From JAAYXU01 sp050942555 (lineage in GTDB: Bacteria; Bacillota; Clostridia; Christensenellales; UMGS416): a DNA stretch of 15,980 nucleotides. Positions 1-8,833 of the stretch are shown here, in pieces. The notes below the pieces were generated by a model, which saw only the letters and a list, made by a program, of their open reading frames with translations, did no database searches and was not told the origin of the DNA. Position 1 is the first letter of the stretch. Every line of letters begins with the position of its first letter. The stretch lies in contig JBMNNN010000028.1 in NCBI GenBank assembly GCA_050942555.1, forward strand, positions 1 to 15,980. The letters run 5' to 3'. The position numbers and the translations under genes are program-made.

Positions 1-640
1 GCCCGGGCGTATAGCAGAGCTTCTCATAGATTTCGTCGGATATGACGACGAGATCTCTGTCGGCGGCCAGGCGCGCAATTTCCGCAAGGTTTTCCCGCGA
101 ATACACGGCGCCCGTCGGGTTGCAGGGATTGTTGATGACGATGGCCCGCGTTCCGGGCGTCACCGCCTGCGCCAGACGGCCTGCGTCGATCCGGAACCCT
201 TCGGACTCGTCGGTGGGTACGAGTACGGGCACCCCCCCGGCCAGGCTCACAAGCTCCGGGTAGGACACCCAGTAGGGCGACGGGATGAGCACCTCGTCGC
301 CGGGATCAAGGATGGCCATAAACGCGTTGAAAAGCGACTGCTTTGCGCCGTTTGATACGACGATCTGGGAGGGTTCATAGCGCAGACCGTTCTCCCTTTC
401 AAACTTTTCGGCGATGGCCTTTCGCAGGTCCAGCATGCCTTCCGCGGGCGTGTAGCGGGTCATTCCCCTATCGAGCGCTTCCTTGGCCGCGTCTCGGATA
501 TGGACGGGCGTATCAAAATCCGGCTCCCCCGCGCCGAATCCGACGACGTCGATCCCCTCGGCCGCCATTTGTTTGGCGCGCGCGCTGATCGACAGCGTGA
601 TCGATGGATGGATGGATTGGACTCTGCCCGACAGTTTCAT
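1..640 (-). CDS. Class I/II PLP-dependent aminotransferase (aspartate aminotransferase-like), N-terminal half, cut by the window edge
   Basis: I translated this frame by hand: it opens at ATG 640-638 and stays open to the window edge, giving 213 residues of a family usually near 390-400. It should transfer amino groups between amino acids and 2-oxo acids using pyridoxal phosphate in the cytoplasm. Visible fold-type I landmarks, in order, are GAGEPDFDTP (residues 36-45), a SNGAKQSLFNA segment (96-106) for cofactor phosphate contact, SPYWVSYPE (121-129), NNPCNPTG (170-177) with the conserved Asn, and SDEIYE (201-206) with the Asp and Tyr that contact the pyridine ring. The catalytic Lys and the C-terminal Arg lie beyond the edge. 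The start is set by AAGGAGGA about 5 bases upstream (643-653). Aspartate aminotransferase of the AspB/AspC type is the best guess; exact substrate cannot be read from the N-terminal half. It lies downstream of the AI-2E gene on the same strand but 455 bases away, so it probably has its own promoter. Confidence 0.93.
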   Translation of the reverse strand, partial: MKLSGRVQSIHPSITLSISARAKQMAAEGIDVVGFGAGEPDFDTPVHIRDAAKEALDRGMTRYTPAEGMLDLRKAIAEKFERENGLRYEPSQIVVSNGAKQSLFNAFMAILDPGDEVLIPSPYWVSYPELVSLAGGVPVLVPTDESEGFRIDAGRLAQAVTPGTRAIVINNPCNPTGAVYSRENLAEIARLAADRDLVVISDEIYEKLCYTPG

Positions 641-733
641 GCTGGTTCCTCCTTCAAACCCCACTCGATCCTGCAGGAAAAATGCAATTCAGAAAGGCCT
701 GTTCCTGCAATCTCAAAGCTTATTGGTAAAAAT

Positions 734-773
734 AAATTCATTTTGGAGCGTTATCATGTCCAAAATGCAATTT
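734..773 (-). promoter_or_regulatory. AT-rich dyad upstream of the aminotransferase (operator or leader hairpin)
   Basis: A perfect 9-base inverted repeat, CATTTTGGA (739-747) and TCCAAAATG (759-767), is separated by 11 bases. It extends to AAATT/AATTT on the outside, with one extra base in the right arm. Read on the minus strand, the hairpin is followed by AATTTATTTTT, so it could be a transcription-stopping leader hairpin; read as DNA, it could be a dimeric repressor or activator site. A weak promoter-like pair, TTGCCG and TGATAA with an 18-base spacer on the minus strand, overlaps it. A second copy of the core AAAATGCAATT lies at 679-689, nearer the gene. Function is inferred; the symmetry itself is directly visible. 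Confidence 0.45.
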
Positions 774-832
774 ACGGCAACCGTTTTTTCATATGCGAAT
801 AAGAATACCATAGACTTATATAAAATACAAGC

Positions 833-851
833 AAAAAAGCCGATTACGGGC
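833..851 (-). terminator. Weak possible terminator downstream of the AI-2E gene
   Basis: On the minus strand a small GC stem, GCCCG-TAAT-CGGC with one bulged C, is followed directly by six T. It lies about 245 bases after the stop codon of the AI-2E family gene and before the leader of the aminotransferase gene. The stem is short, so this is the best candidate I see for the end of the prfC-AI-2E transcript, not a strong one. Confidence 0.25.
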
Positions 852-1095
852 ACAACATTCATTTGCCGGCATTTACCTGTATTACCTTATTTGAGCGATT
901 TAATAATCTTTCTTTTTTATGGAATTCTTAACAAATAAGTGCCCAATAACCCGGGGGGTCGGGAAGCGCCGGGAACCCGGTACTAAACTGCGACTGCTTA
1001 TGCATACGTTGACGCGCAATGCTCAGTTTCGTGCCGGAGCGAGCCCGGTATATCCGGTTCATTTCCCTGCGGCAAATCCATCTCATGCGCGGGCA
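852..1095. other. Gene-free interval with no supported feature
   Basis: Together with 641-851 this makes a 455-base gap between two minus-strand genes. The part from about 700 to 940 is strongly AT-rich; 950-1095 is GC-rich again. Short open frames here have no ribosome site or recognisable sequence. A GC-rich stretch at 950-982 contains CCGGG/CCCGG arms but no convincing stem followed by T residues. I see no RNA gene, mobile element end or other repeat. Confidence 0.5.
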
Positions 1096-2292
1096 TCATT
1101 CGTTCGCGCCGGGATTTTGGGCCTCGCTTTCTTTTTCCGTCGCCCGCCTGCGCCGCAGCATGCGGCTGCGTAGGTACTGGAAAAGGATCAGCCGGAACAC
1201 CGCCGCGACCGGTACCGCAAGCAACACGCCCCACAGCCCGAACAGCCCGCCGCCCACGATGATGACGAGCAGCACCCAGAACGGGCTCATTCCCATCTTG
1301 TCGCCCATCAGCTTCGGGTAAATAATATACGCGTCCAGCGCCTGTATGACGATCAGCGCGGCGCACACCGCCAGCGCCCGGAGGGGACTGTCGAGCAGCA
1401 TGACGGCCACCGGAAACGCGCCGCCGATGAGGGGACCGATATACGGAACCAGATTGGTCACCGCGACGATCGTGCTCATGAGCACGCTGTAGCGCATGCC
1501 GATGATAAGAAACACGATCTGCGCCAGCACAAACACGATCAGCGACTCGAATATCCGCGTCCCGATATAGCGACCGAATACCCGGTCGGCTGCCTCCAGC
1601 AGCGATGCGAGATGCCGGGTTCTCTCCTCGCCGATGAGCGACGTCATCGTCCTGCGCATACTGCTTCCGATGCGGGGCCGCTCTATCAGCAGATAGATCG
1701 ACAGCACGAAGCCCAGCAGGCCATTGACAAGCCCGCCTATCAGCGACTTGGCGCCCTGCGCGATTCCGGGTACGATCAGAGGCACCCACCCCTCTACCGC
1801 TTCGCGCAGCCTGATGAGCGCCTCATCGATATAGCTTTGTATCGGCAGATAGTTGAACGGCTCCCTGCTTATAATACCCCTGTACCAATCGTTGATCACG
1901 GCGATGTACGAGGGCATATTGGACACAAGGTCGGTCAGGTTGCGCACGACGCCCGGCATGATATACCAGACCGCGACGGCTAATAGCGCGATGAGCGCCA
2001 GATAGATCGTAAGGATCGATGCGATCTGCGCGCGCCGCTTCGAAGCGGGTTTCCGGAATACCCGGCAGAGCAGCCGCTCCAGCAGCGCCGCCGCGGGCGA
2101 AAGGATATAGGCCAGCGCGAGCGCGAAGAAAAACGGGGACAGCATCGACCAGAGAAACCGAACCGATCGCAGAAAACTCTGCCATAAATCGGTGGAGCTG
2201 TCCAGCAGCCGCCAAAAGAGTATGATTGCCGCCGCCGTACAGAAAGCGTACAGGCTGATGATAAAGTATCGCGGATCCAGCCGTTTCTTCAT
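1096..2292 (-). CDS. AI-2E family transporter (TqsA/YdiK/YtvI-like membrane protein)
   Basis: This 398-residue polytopic membrane protein has the usual length for the AI-2E transporter family. N-terminal hydrophobic segments fall at about residues 10-28 and 45-70, followed by a soluble, amphipathic middle region and a C-terminal membrane block. Hallmarks near the C-terminus are TNLVPYIGPLIGG, then YPKLMG, and finally a PFWVLLVIIVGGG...GVLLAVP block that matches the family signature. The tail is Arg/Lys rich and soluble. Family members include the E. coli autoinducer-2 exporter TqsA, the Bacillus sporulation protein YtvI and some Na+/H+ antiporters, so the substrate cannot be assigned. AAAGGAG lies 8 bases before the ATG. 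The gene begins 39 bases after the prfC stop on the same strand, so the two are probably cotranscribed, although no functional link is known to me. Confidence 0.9.
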   Translation of the reverse strand: MKKRLDPRYFIISLYAFCTAAAIILFWRLLDSSTDLWQSFLRSVRFLWSMLSPFFFALALAYILSPAAALLERLLCRVFRKPASKRRAQIASILTIYLALIALLAVAVWYIMPGVVRNLTDLVSNMPSYIAVINDWYRGIISREPFNYLPIQSYIDEALIRLREAVEGWVPLIVPGIAQGAKSLIGGLVNGLLGFVLSIYLLIERPRIGSSMRRTMTSLIGEERTRHLASLLEAADRVFGRYIGTRIFESLIVFVLAQIVFLIIGMRYSVLMSTIVAVTNLVPYIGPLIGGAFPVAVMLLDSPLRALAVCAALIVIQALDAYIIYPKLMGDKMGMSPFWVLLVIIVGGGLFGLWGVLLAVPVAAVFRLILFQYLRSRMLRRRRATEKESEAQNPGANE

Positions 2293-2331
2293 CGTCTGCG
2301 CTCCTTTCGCTTCGCCCGGTCGCGCCGTCTG

Positions 2332-3945
2332 CTACGCCTGCGCTGCCTGTCGCCGGGCAGTTTCGGAAAGCTCCAGCCCGCTGTTGTTGTCGAGCGCCCA
2401 CTGGATCGACCAGTCGTTCTCAAACAGCAGCACCGGCCGTCCGGCGTCGTCCCGCGCCCGCAGCGTGGCGCTGGTAAGCCTGAGCGCCGGAACCTGCGCG
2501 TCCGACCCTATGATCCAGCGCACGCTCCGATACGGCAGGTTTTCCAGCCTGACCTCCACGCCGTATTCGTTGTGAAGGCGGTAGCAGAGCACGTCGAACT
2601 GTAGCGCGCCCACCACGCCTATGATCAGCTCCTCGCGACCCACGTCCAGCTGCCGGAAAACCTGTATCACGCCTTCCTCGGAAAGCTGGCTGATCCCCCG
2701 GACGAACTGCTTCCTCCGGAGCGAATCGAGCGGCGCGACGCGTGCGAAGTGCTCGGGCGAAAACATCGGGATCCCCTCGTAGCGGAACTCAGGGGTTCCG
2801 TCCACCAGCGTATCTCCCAGATGAAATATCCCCGGGTCGAATATGCCGATGATGTCGCCGGGATACGCCCGCTCAACCGCTTCGTATTCCTGCGCCATGA
2901 ACTGCCGGGGCTGCGTCAGCCTGATCCTGCGGCCCTGCTGCACATGGGTGACCTCCATTCCCTTTTCAAAGACGCCCGAGCAAACGCGCAGGAACGCGAG
3001 GCGGTCATGGTGAGCCGGGTTCATGTTGGCCTGGATCTTGAAAACGAACGCCGAAAACCGCGGATCGTCGGGCTCAATGAGCCCTGCGTCGCTCATCCGG
3101 GGCGCGGGAGGGGGCGACATACGCAGAAACCGGTCCAGGAACCCCTCTACGCCAAAGTTGTTGATCGCGCTGCTGAAAAACATCGGCGTGAGCTCTCCGG
3201 CCCTGACGCGCTGCATATCGAGCGCGTCGCCCGCGCCCTCTAAGAGCTCTATGTCCTCCATGAGCCGCTCGTACCGGTACTCGCCCAGGCGCGCCCTGAT
3301 AGCCGGATCGGCCGGGTCGCCCGTCACGCTGCGCGCCTTGCGGGCGCCGTGGTCGGCGGTACCCTCAAAGAGCTCAGCTTTGCGCAGGTCCAGGTGATAG
3401 ATCCCCGCGAAATTGCCCTCGGTGCCGATCGGCCAGTTGACCGGGCACGACGCGATGCCCAGCACCCGCTCGATCTCGTCCATGAGATCATAGGGATCCT
3501 TCGCGGCGCGGTCCATCTTGTTGACGAACGTAAATATCGGGATGCCCCGCATCCGGCACACATGGAACAGCTTGATGGTCTGCGGCTCCACGCCCCGACC
3601 GCCGTCGATGAGCATGACGGCGCTGTCGGCGGCCATCAGCGTTCTGTACGTGTCCTCCGAGAAGTCCTGGTGTCCGGGGGTGTCGAGTATGTTGACGTCG
3701 AAGTCCCGGTAGTGAAACTGCATCGCGCTGGTGGTGACCGATATGCCGCGCTGCTTTTCTATTTCCATCCAGTCGGATACCGCGTGGCGGTTGGCCTTGC
3801 GCGACTTGACCGATCCGGCCAGATGAATCGCGCCGCCGTAGAGCAGCAGCTTTTCCGTCAGTGTGGTTTTGCCCGCGTCGGGATGGGATATGATGGCGAA
3901 CGTACGCCGTCGGTCGAGGCTGTTCTTTCGTGTCTGCCGGTCCAT
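2332..3945 (-). CDS. prfC: Peptide chain release factor 3 (RF3), translational GTPase
   Basis: This 537-residue protein matches the length of RF3 (529 in E. coli). RF3 is a ribosome-associated GTPase that removes RF1/RF2 after peptide release, so that they can recycle. The G domain is complete: G1 HPDAGKTT (21-28), the RF3-typical KSRKANRHAVSDWMEIEKQR stretch leading into G2 RGISVTTS (66-73), G3 DTPGH (88-92) and G4 NKMD (142-145). Domain II and the RF3 C-terminal domain follow, including the segment LSEEGVIQVFR and the GVVGALQFDVL motif typical of RF3 rather than EF-G. The ATG at 3945 has AAAGGA about 8 bases upstream. A strong promoter lies at 4000-4029, so the gene does not depend on the helicase genes upstream. 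GC content is high, as in the flanking core genes. No truncation or missing key residue is seen. Confidence 0.96.
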   Translation of the reverse strand: MDRQTRKNSLDRRRTFAIISHPDAGKTTLTEKLLLYGGAIHLAGSVKSRKANRHAVSDWMEIEKQRGISVTTSAMQFHYRDFDVNILDTPGHQDFSEDTYRTLMAADSAVMLIDGGRGVEPQTIKLFHVCRMRGIPIFTFVNKMDRAAKDPYDLMDEIERVLGIASCPVNWPIGTEGNFAGIYHLDLRKAELFEGTADHGARKARSVTGDPADPAIRARLGEYRYERLMEDIELLEGAGDALDMQRVRAGELTPMFFSSAINNFGVEGFLDRFLRMSPPPAPRMSDAGLIEPDDPRFSAFVFKIQANMNPAHHDRLAFLRVCSGVFEKGMEVTHVQQGRRIRLTQPRQFMAQEYEAVERAYPGDIIGIFDPGIFHLGDTLVDGTPEFRYEGIPMFSPEHFARVAPLDSLRRKQFVRGISQLSEEGVIQVFRQLDVGREELIIGVVGALQFDVLCYRLHNEYGVEVRLENLPYRSVRWIIGSDAQVPALRLTSATLRARDDAGRPVLLFENDWSIQWALDNNSGLELSETARRQAAQA

Positions 3946-3999
3946 TCACCGTGTCCTTTCCCAGGAAGAATCCGCATACCATAGTCTAGCGATTGTTTT

Positions 4000-4029
4000 A
4001 TTGTAGCGCAATACGCAGGGGGGAGTCAA
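4000..4029 (-). promoter_or_regulatory. Sigma-A-type promoter for prfC
   Basis: On the minus strand TTGACT (4029-4024, five of six consensus bases) is followed after 18 bases by TACAAT (4005-4000, five of six). Transcription would start near 3993, giving a short leader of about 48 bases before the prfC ATG, with the AAAGGA ribosome site inside it. This is the best promoter match in the window, and it separates prfC from the large genes upstream. Confidence 0.7.
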
Positions 4030-4100
4030 TCCCGGGGAGCCATGCAATGGTTTTCTTTTGAACTATATGGATGGGTCTCTTACCGTGAAAGACAGCAGAT

Positions 4101-4132
4101 ATTATAACTATGGCATACCACCTGTGCCATAG
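4101..4132 (-). promoter_or_regulatory. Perfect inverted repeat after the helicase gene, next to a TATAAT box
   Basis: CTATGGCA (4108-4115) and TGCCATAG (4125-4132) form an 8-base perfect dyad with a 9-base loop, starting 12 bases after the helicase stop codon. On the minus strand the hairpin is followed by TTATAATATC rather than a T run, so it is a poor Rho-independent terminator. The following TATAAT (4106-4101), with GGCACA 16 bases upstream (4128-4123), could be a second prfC promoter whose spacer carries the dyad, as an operator would. Transcript end, operator or mRNA-stabilising hairpin all remain possible. Confidence 0.4.
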
Positions 4133-4143
4133 CAGAAAAATTT

Positions 4144-7100
4144 TTACAGAAACGACTTCAGAAAGTCAATAATATATGCCCTCTTGAGCGTGTCATGGTG
4201 CTTTTGATTATAATATCCGCGCAAACAGGAATAGCAGGAGGAATCCGCTGCTTCGCCGCCGCAGTCACATCGCGACATAAGCCGCAGCGTGGTACGCAAT
4301 ACTCCCTCTAAAACCTTCGCGTCATCGAGCCGCCGTACATGCCCCGCCCCTCCAGGCGTCCTGTCGAATAATACAAGTCCATAATTGCCCTGCCGAGTAT
4401 CTGGATTCAAATAATATTGCAGACATCCCGATATCTCGCTTTCTTCGATATGGAGATGATAATAAATGCCCTTTAGTAGTCCATACATGACCGATATAGC
4501 GATTTCCCGATTGTCCAGATCGGGGGTTATGAACTGAAGGACCACCACATCGGTAAGAAAACGATATCCTAGGGAATAACGGCGCAAGGTCTTGTTATTA
4601 CACATGAATCCGCTGCTGTTTTTATGCTCAGCCTTGCATTTGCTCATGTAGCAGGATTCATTCAAATCGGCGTACCCACATGTTTCACACACATAGAAAT
4701 TCGAATCGTTCAGCATTGCCATTTCACCCAAGTCGCTGATCGACAACCTTATATCAGCAGACCCGATATGATATTCGTGCATTTGTGTTTGATCGACGTA
4801 CCGCAAAAATGCCGGTTCGCTTCTGTAAGTGCGTTCAGGCTTGGTTAGACCCGGCTTCTCGTCACAATTCCCGTCTGTTTCGAACCCGAATTCGGGAATT
4901 AAAAATGTCCTGATATAGTGCCCCAGACTGCTGCCGCACTGGCTGCAGACGGTAAGGGTTGACTCTGCGGGATTGCCGGTGTTCGGAGCAATATTGAGCG
5001 TATTACACTTGCACTGCACGTAATCGAACATCTTCCATGACATCCGTGGGATTTTGCGGATATATCGGCTGGTAAGCAGCCGCCCGTTCGCTACGACCTG
5101 AGAACCGGGCGCGTATTCGGATATGGCCATCGACAGATCCCGCTGGAGCTGAATGCCCAAATTGCCGCTGCCCGTTCGATCTATCGCCATCATCTCCACA
5201 GTGTCTACGGGGAAACCATATTTAGGAAGGACGTTCCTGCGCGACAGGAAGGGTAACACTTTTTCGTTACGGTATACGCGCAGCCGGGCGCTCAGCCCAT
5301 CGACCCTGAGATCCTTCATTCTCGCATATTCCCTGGCTTCTTCGAGTATGCCCACCTCATACTCGTATATCTCTACTGCTTTGGTCAGTGCCCCCTCTTC
5401 GCCCACCAGACCGTCAATCCAGCCAAAGCGGTCGATGTCAAAGCGCTCAACCAAACGCCGCGGAAGAAACCTGCGCAAATACTCCTTCAAATCCTCAGGT
5501 TTACTCTGTATAAATCTCTTAAAGCAATCTATTCCGCGAACTTCATGCCCCTGAACCTCTGCCATATCGGCAGCTTTATTAAAATACTGGGGATATTGAC
5601 GCCAGAAAAATCCGAATGCAGAAGCGTATACATGCCGTATGGCTATTTTTTCGTTTTCGATGACAAATTTCGGTGGCAGTATTTTGCCGTTGATCATATC
5701 GCCGGGATTTTTAAAGAATGTAAAGTCGTGGCTGCTCTTGTTGCAAAACGTTATAGCGTATGCAGCCGTCTCCTTACTGCGCCCCGCTCGTCCCGCACGC
5801 TGGGCATAGTTGGCCGGCGAAGGCGGCATGTTGCGCATAAAAACCGTCTCCAGTGTGCCCACATCGACGCCCATCTCAAAGGTCGTAGAGCAGCTCAATA
5901 CATCGATTTGCTTTTGCTGGAACTGTTTTTGGTATTCGTAGGCTGTTTCCCTGTCCAGCTGCGCCGTGTGCTCTTTTACCCGCATCTCCCGTATATCGAG
6001 ATTCCGATACAGCCGGTAATAGTGGTTATCGGCGAACAACTGGGTTAAAATGGCAGGCTGCAGCATTCCGTCGCACTCAAAAGTTGGGCATACTCCCGCG
6101 ACGTTATGCGGGGTGGTCTTGTGGCATTTGGAGCATACATACCATTCACCGCCCGTTCCTATACGGAGCTGTTCGACATTAAGGCGAAATGCGCCATTAC
6201 CATTCCTATTCAGTGAAGCCAAACCTGAAATCGCATCGCAAAATACATTTTGCCAGATCTTTTCCAGTATAAACACACCTCGTTCGCGGGTAACCGGCTT
6301 ACCCTTTTTCTCAAGAACCCGTAACAAATAAGCGAGCCGTTTGTTTGTCCTGTGGGCTTTTGTGGGTATAAATGATTTCTGATATGCTTTCGGGTTTGCA
6401 TCGGATAAGGTATACGAGTATTCGACTCCGCTATAGGTAAAATACTCTTTGTCGGCACGGGTCAGGTTAATTGGATACATCAGGGCCGCATCAGCCATCA
6501 TTCCCAACGCGAGTACACTGTACAATGCGGCAACATCCTCTTTGGATAGCTCCAGCTTGTTGTTCGCTACGATTCGCTCATCGTTAACCGATAATTCCAA
6601 CATACCTAAGCTATACAGCGAATTCGAGTCGTTATTATTCACCATCTCTGCCAGGATAGCTTTCCACGCTTCTTTGGTAGAGGATTGGTTCTTGCCCATA
6701 GCGATGCCATAGTGTTCGAACTGACATATCAGATCATCGGCGAATTCGGCAACGGATTTTTTTACGCCGTGGGGAATTTCCTTGAGCGCTTCTACAATCA
6801 GCCTCTTATACAATATCGACCTGTACGTCTGATCTAAATAGCTGGCGTAGAAGGCCGCGGCCTGCCTGTTATCGGAAAAAGCGATGAACTGCTTTGCCCT
6901 TTCCTTCCTGTAAATTTGCGGGACATGAGCTGCAAATCCAAATCCGGTGTCATCTTCTTCAACGGCGACATATTCTTGTGTTATCTTGTGCGACGGTATT
7001 TCTTCGTAAAGAGCCGTTCCGATTACGCTGGTTACCGCCTCCTGACCGGTGAAAAACATGCGAAGCACGCCATACGAACTGACCTTCTCACAAGAAAGGC

Positions 7101-8823
7101 ATTTTGTGAGCACTTTGGTCCGCTCGCTCACCCGGACTCGAAATACCCGCACATAAGAATGCTCTCCATGTTCACAGCAGCTGCCCCTGATACCCGGGCT
7201 GCGCAAATGACCGCACCGGGCACATATCTCGTATTCCTCGGATTCGATATTCTCCTGCTCAAGCGGATGATCGTCATCCATATCAGATATGCGATCAGAC
7301 AGCAAATATAACACTCTGGGGGAATTTTCATCCATCACATTGTTCTGTTCCAGACGCCCATCCACAACCTTTCCGCTCAGGTAAATGGCGCCGCACGATG
7401 TACAGGTGGCTATTTCAAATACCTTGAACTCCTCTTCTCCCTCATAATGCATATTTTTCCGGTTTAGAAAAAGCCTTTTGTTCGGAGCCAGCGTGATAAA
7501 CACGCTGTCTGTTGCGCGCAGGAACATATGGTATCGGGCGTCAAAGAGACGGTCTTCGTTTTTCTTACATTGAGAGGCAACAGTGACGAAATCCACGATC
7601 TCATCCTGCTTCCACGACATCAGATGCGCCAATGAAGATATTGTTTGAGGCTCTTTAAGGTATCGGCGCATTTTGTGGTAGCTTTGATCGCGCTCTACAA
7701 CATTATAGAGAAATTCGGCATATGGCTTGTCCTTGTCAATCGACGTATACTTTTCAATCAACTGGAACAATTCCGGTTCTTTTGCGTTTCGGCGCAGCAT
7801 TTCCGCCGTTTCGGTATAGAATTTAGAAGGAAGCGTATATGCAGCACATTCGTATGATGGTATGACGCGCATCGCCCTAATTACGTCCTCGGGGTAAAAG
7901 GGACTATCGCACAGCTGCCGGGCAAATTCGGCGACATCCTTGTTATCCCCGTCACCGCCCAGCGTGGCGCTGGTAAGGATATACTGCAAGCTGTCGTTTT
8001 TCAGCCTGGCTTTCAGGCGGCGTAACAGCATGGATACCTCGATGCCTGTAGATCCGTTGTATACGTGCGCTTCATCCAGTACGACAAATTTCCACCGTTT
8101 GGCATATTCATCAAGAAAAAAGACGCTTTCATGGGGCCGGATCATCAGGTACTCGAGCATCGCGTAATTGGTAATGAGTATGTGCGGCGGCACTTCGCGG
8201 ATCTGCTCCCTGGATATCAGCTCGTTTCTTAAGGGCGTTTTGTTGTCGTTAAGCGCCTTGTATTCCGCAAGCGCTTCCTCGTATCGATCTTTAGTCTGCC
8301 CGGTATAGCTGCCAAACGTAATCTGCGGCATATCGGCCAGCACTTTTCTCAGCCGCTCAGTCTGGTCGTTGGCCAGCGCGTTCATCGGGTATATGATGAG
8401 CGCCCGAACGCCCTTCGAAAGCGTTCCTGTCGCCAGCTCTCTAATCAGATGAGAAAATATCGGGATCAGGAAACATTCGGTCTTGCCGGAGCCCGTACCT
8501 GTTGAAACAACGATATTACCGCCGCGGCAGGACTTTTCCACAGCGATCTGCTGATGTTTGTACAGCGGTCTGTCATAGGGCATGTTTATCTTATCAAAGC
8601 CGGCCGCAAGGATTCCGCTATCCACAAGCTCACGGATGCTGGAACCCTTGATAAAAGAATCGGTTACGCTCAAGTATGGTCCGGCTTCGTATGCGCTCTC
8701 ATCGGCGAGTGCCTCCTCAAACTGGCGCGCATAAACCCTATCAGAGATCGGAAATATCGTTCTAAGATATCGCTTGTATTTTTCAGTGATGCGTTTTGAT
8801 GCTACTATCGGCGATAATGACAT
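4144..8823 (-). CDS. Large DEAH-box helicase with zinc-binding clusters and C-terminal DUF1998 (DruE/MrfA-like), candidate anti-phage defence effector
   Basis: This is a 1559-residue superfamily 2 helicase. RecA domain 1 holds YKHQ (88-91), Walker A TGTGSGKT (108-115), YPMNALANDQ (145-154), ITNYAML (217-223), DEAH (250-253) and SAT (285-287). A roughly 350-residue insertion carries Cys pairs at 474/477, 534/537, 549/550 and 575/578. RecA domain 2 starts near FIAFSDNRQAA (646-656) and, after a second insertion with Cys 897/900/912/917, continues to STTFEMGVDVG (979-989) and QRAGRAGR (1008-1015). The C-terminus has TPGGAGH (1489-1495) and Cys 1519, 1521, 1530 and 1533, the DUF1998 zinc site also seen in MrfA and in DISARM and Druantia helicases. 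All ATPase motifs look intact. AGGAGGG overlaps the upstream gene's stop, 10 bases from this gene, implying coupled translation. A role in defence is inferred from architecture and neighbours; a DNA-repair role like that of MrfA is the main alternative. Confidence 0.9.
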   Translation of the reverse strand: MSLSPIVASKRITEKYKRYLRTIFPISDRVYARQFEEALADESAYEAGPYLSVTDSFIKGSSIRELVDSGILAAGFDKINMPYDRPLYKHQQIAVEKSCRGGNIVVSTGTGSGKTECFLIPIFSHLIRELATGTLSKGVRALIIYPMNALANDQTERLRKVLADMPQITFGSYTGQTKDRYEEALAEYKALNDNKTPLRNELISREQIREVPPHILITNYAMLEYLMIRPHESVFFLDEYAKRWKFVVLDEAHVYNGSTGIEVSMLLRRLKARLKNDSLQYILTSATLGGDGDNKDVAEFARQLCDSPFYPEDVIRAMRVIPSYECAAYTLPSKFYTETAEMLRRNAKEPELFQLIEKYTSIDKDKPYAEFLYNVVERDQSYHKMRRYLKEPQTISSLAHLMSWKQDEIVDFVTVASQCKKNEDRLFDARYHMFLRATDSVFITLAPNKRLFLNRKNMHYEGEEEFKVFEIATCTSCGAIYLSGKVVDGRLEQNNVMDENSPRVLYLLSDRISDMDDDHPLEQENIESEEYEICARCGHLRSPGIRGSCCEHGEHSYVRVFRVRVSERTKVLTKCLSCEKVSSYGVLRMFFTGQEAVTSVIGTALYEEIPSHKITQEYVAVEEDDTGFGFAAHVPQIYRKERAKQFIAFSDNRQAAAFYASYLDQTYRSILYKRLIVEALKEIPHGVKKSVAEFADDLICQFEHYGIAMGKNQSSTKEAWKAILAEMVNNNDSNSLYSLGMLELSVNDERIVANNKLELSKEDVAALYSVLALGMMADAALMYPINLTRADKEYFTYSGVEYSYTLSDANPKAYQKSFIPTKAHRTNKRLAYLLRVLEKKGKPVTRERGVFILEKIWQNVFCDAISGLASLNRNGNGAFRLNVEQLRIGTGGEWYVCSKCHKTTPHNVAGVCPTFECDGMLQPAILTQLFADNHYYRLYRNLDIREMRVKEHTAQLDRETAYEYQKQFQQKQIDVLSCSTTFEMGVDVGTLETVFMRNMPPSPANYAQRAGRAGRSKETAAYAITFCNKSSHDFTFFKNPGDMINGKILPPKFVIENEKIAIRHVYASAFGFFWRQYPQYFNKAADMAEVQGHEVRGIDCFKRFIQSKPEDLKEYLRRFLPRRLVERFDIDRFGWIDGLVGEEGALTKAVEIYEYEVGILEEAREYARMKDLRVDGLSARLRVYRNEKVLPFLSRRNVLPKYGFPVDTVEMMAIDRTGSGNLGIQLQRDLSMAISEYAPGSQVVANGRLLTSRYIRKIPRMSWKMFDYVQCKCNTLNIAPNTGNPAESTLTVCSQCGSSLGHYIRTFLIPEFGFETDGNCDEKPGLTKPERTYRSEPAFLRYVDQTQMHEYHIGSADIRLSISDLGEMAMLNDSNFYVCETCGYADLNESCYMSKCKAEHKNSSGFMCNNKTLRRYSLGYRFLTDVVVLQFITPDLDNREIAISVMYGLLKGIYYHLHIEESEISGCLQYYLNPDTRQGNYGLVLFDRTPGGAGHVRRLDDAKVLEGVLRTTLRLMSRCDCGGEAADSSCYSCLRGYYNQKHHDTLKRAYIIDFLKSFL

Positions 8824-8833
8824 AATTACCCTC

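Noticed and set aside
950..982. GC-rich hairpin as terminator of the AI-2E gene
   Set aside because: Only about five base pairs with a large loop can be drawn, and no T run follows on either strand.
998..1789. 263-codon open frame on the minus strand
   Set aside because: It overlaps the AI-2E gene in another frame, is Arg/Gly/Ala-rich as GC-rich shadow frames are, and has no ribosome site or recognisable motif.
3349..3984. 211-codon open frame on the plus strand
   Set aside because: It is antisense to the conserved GTPase domain of prfC, whose reading is unambiguous.
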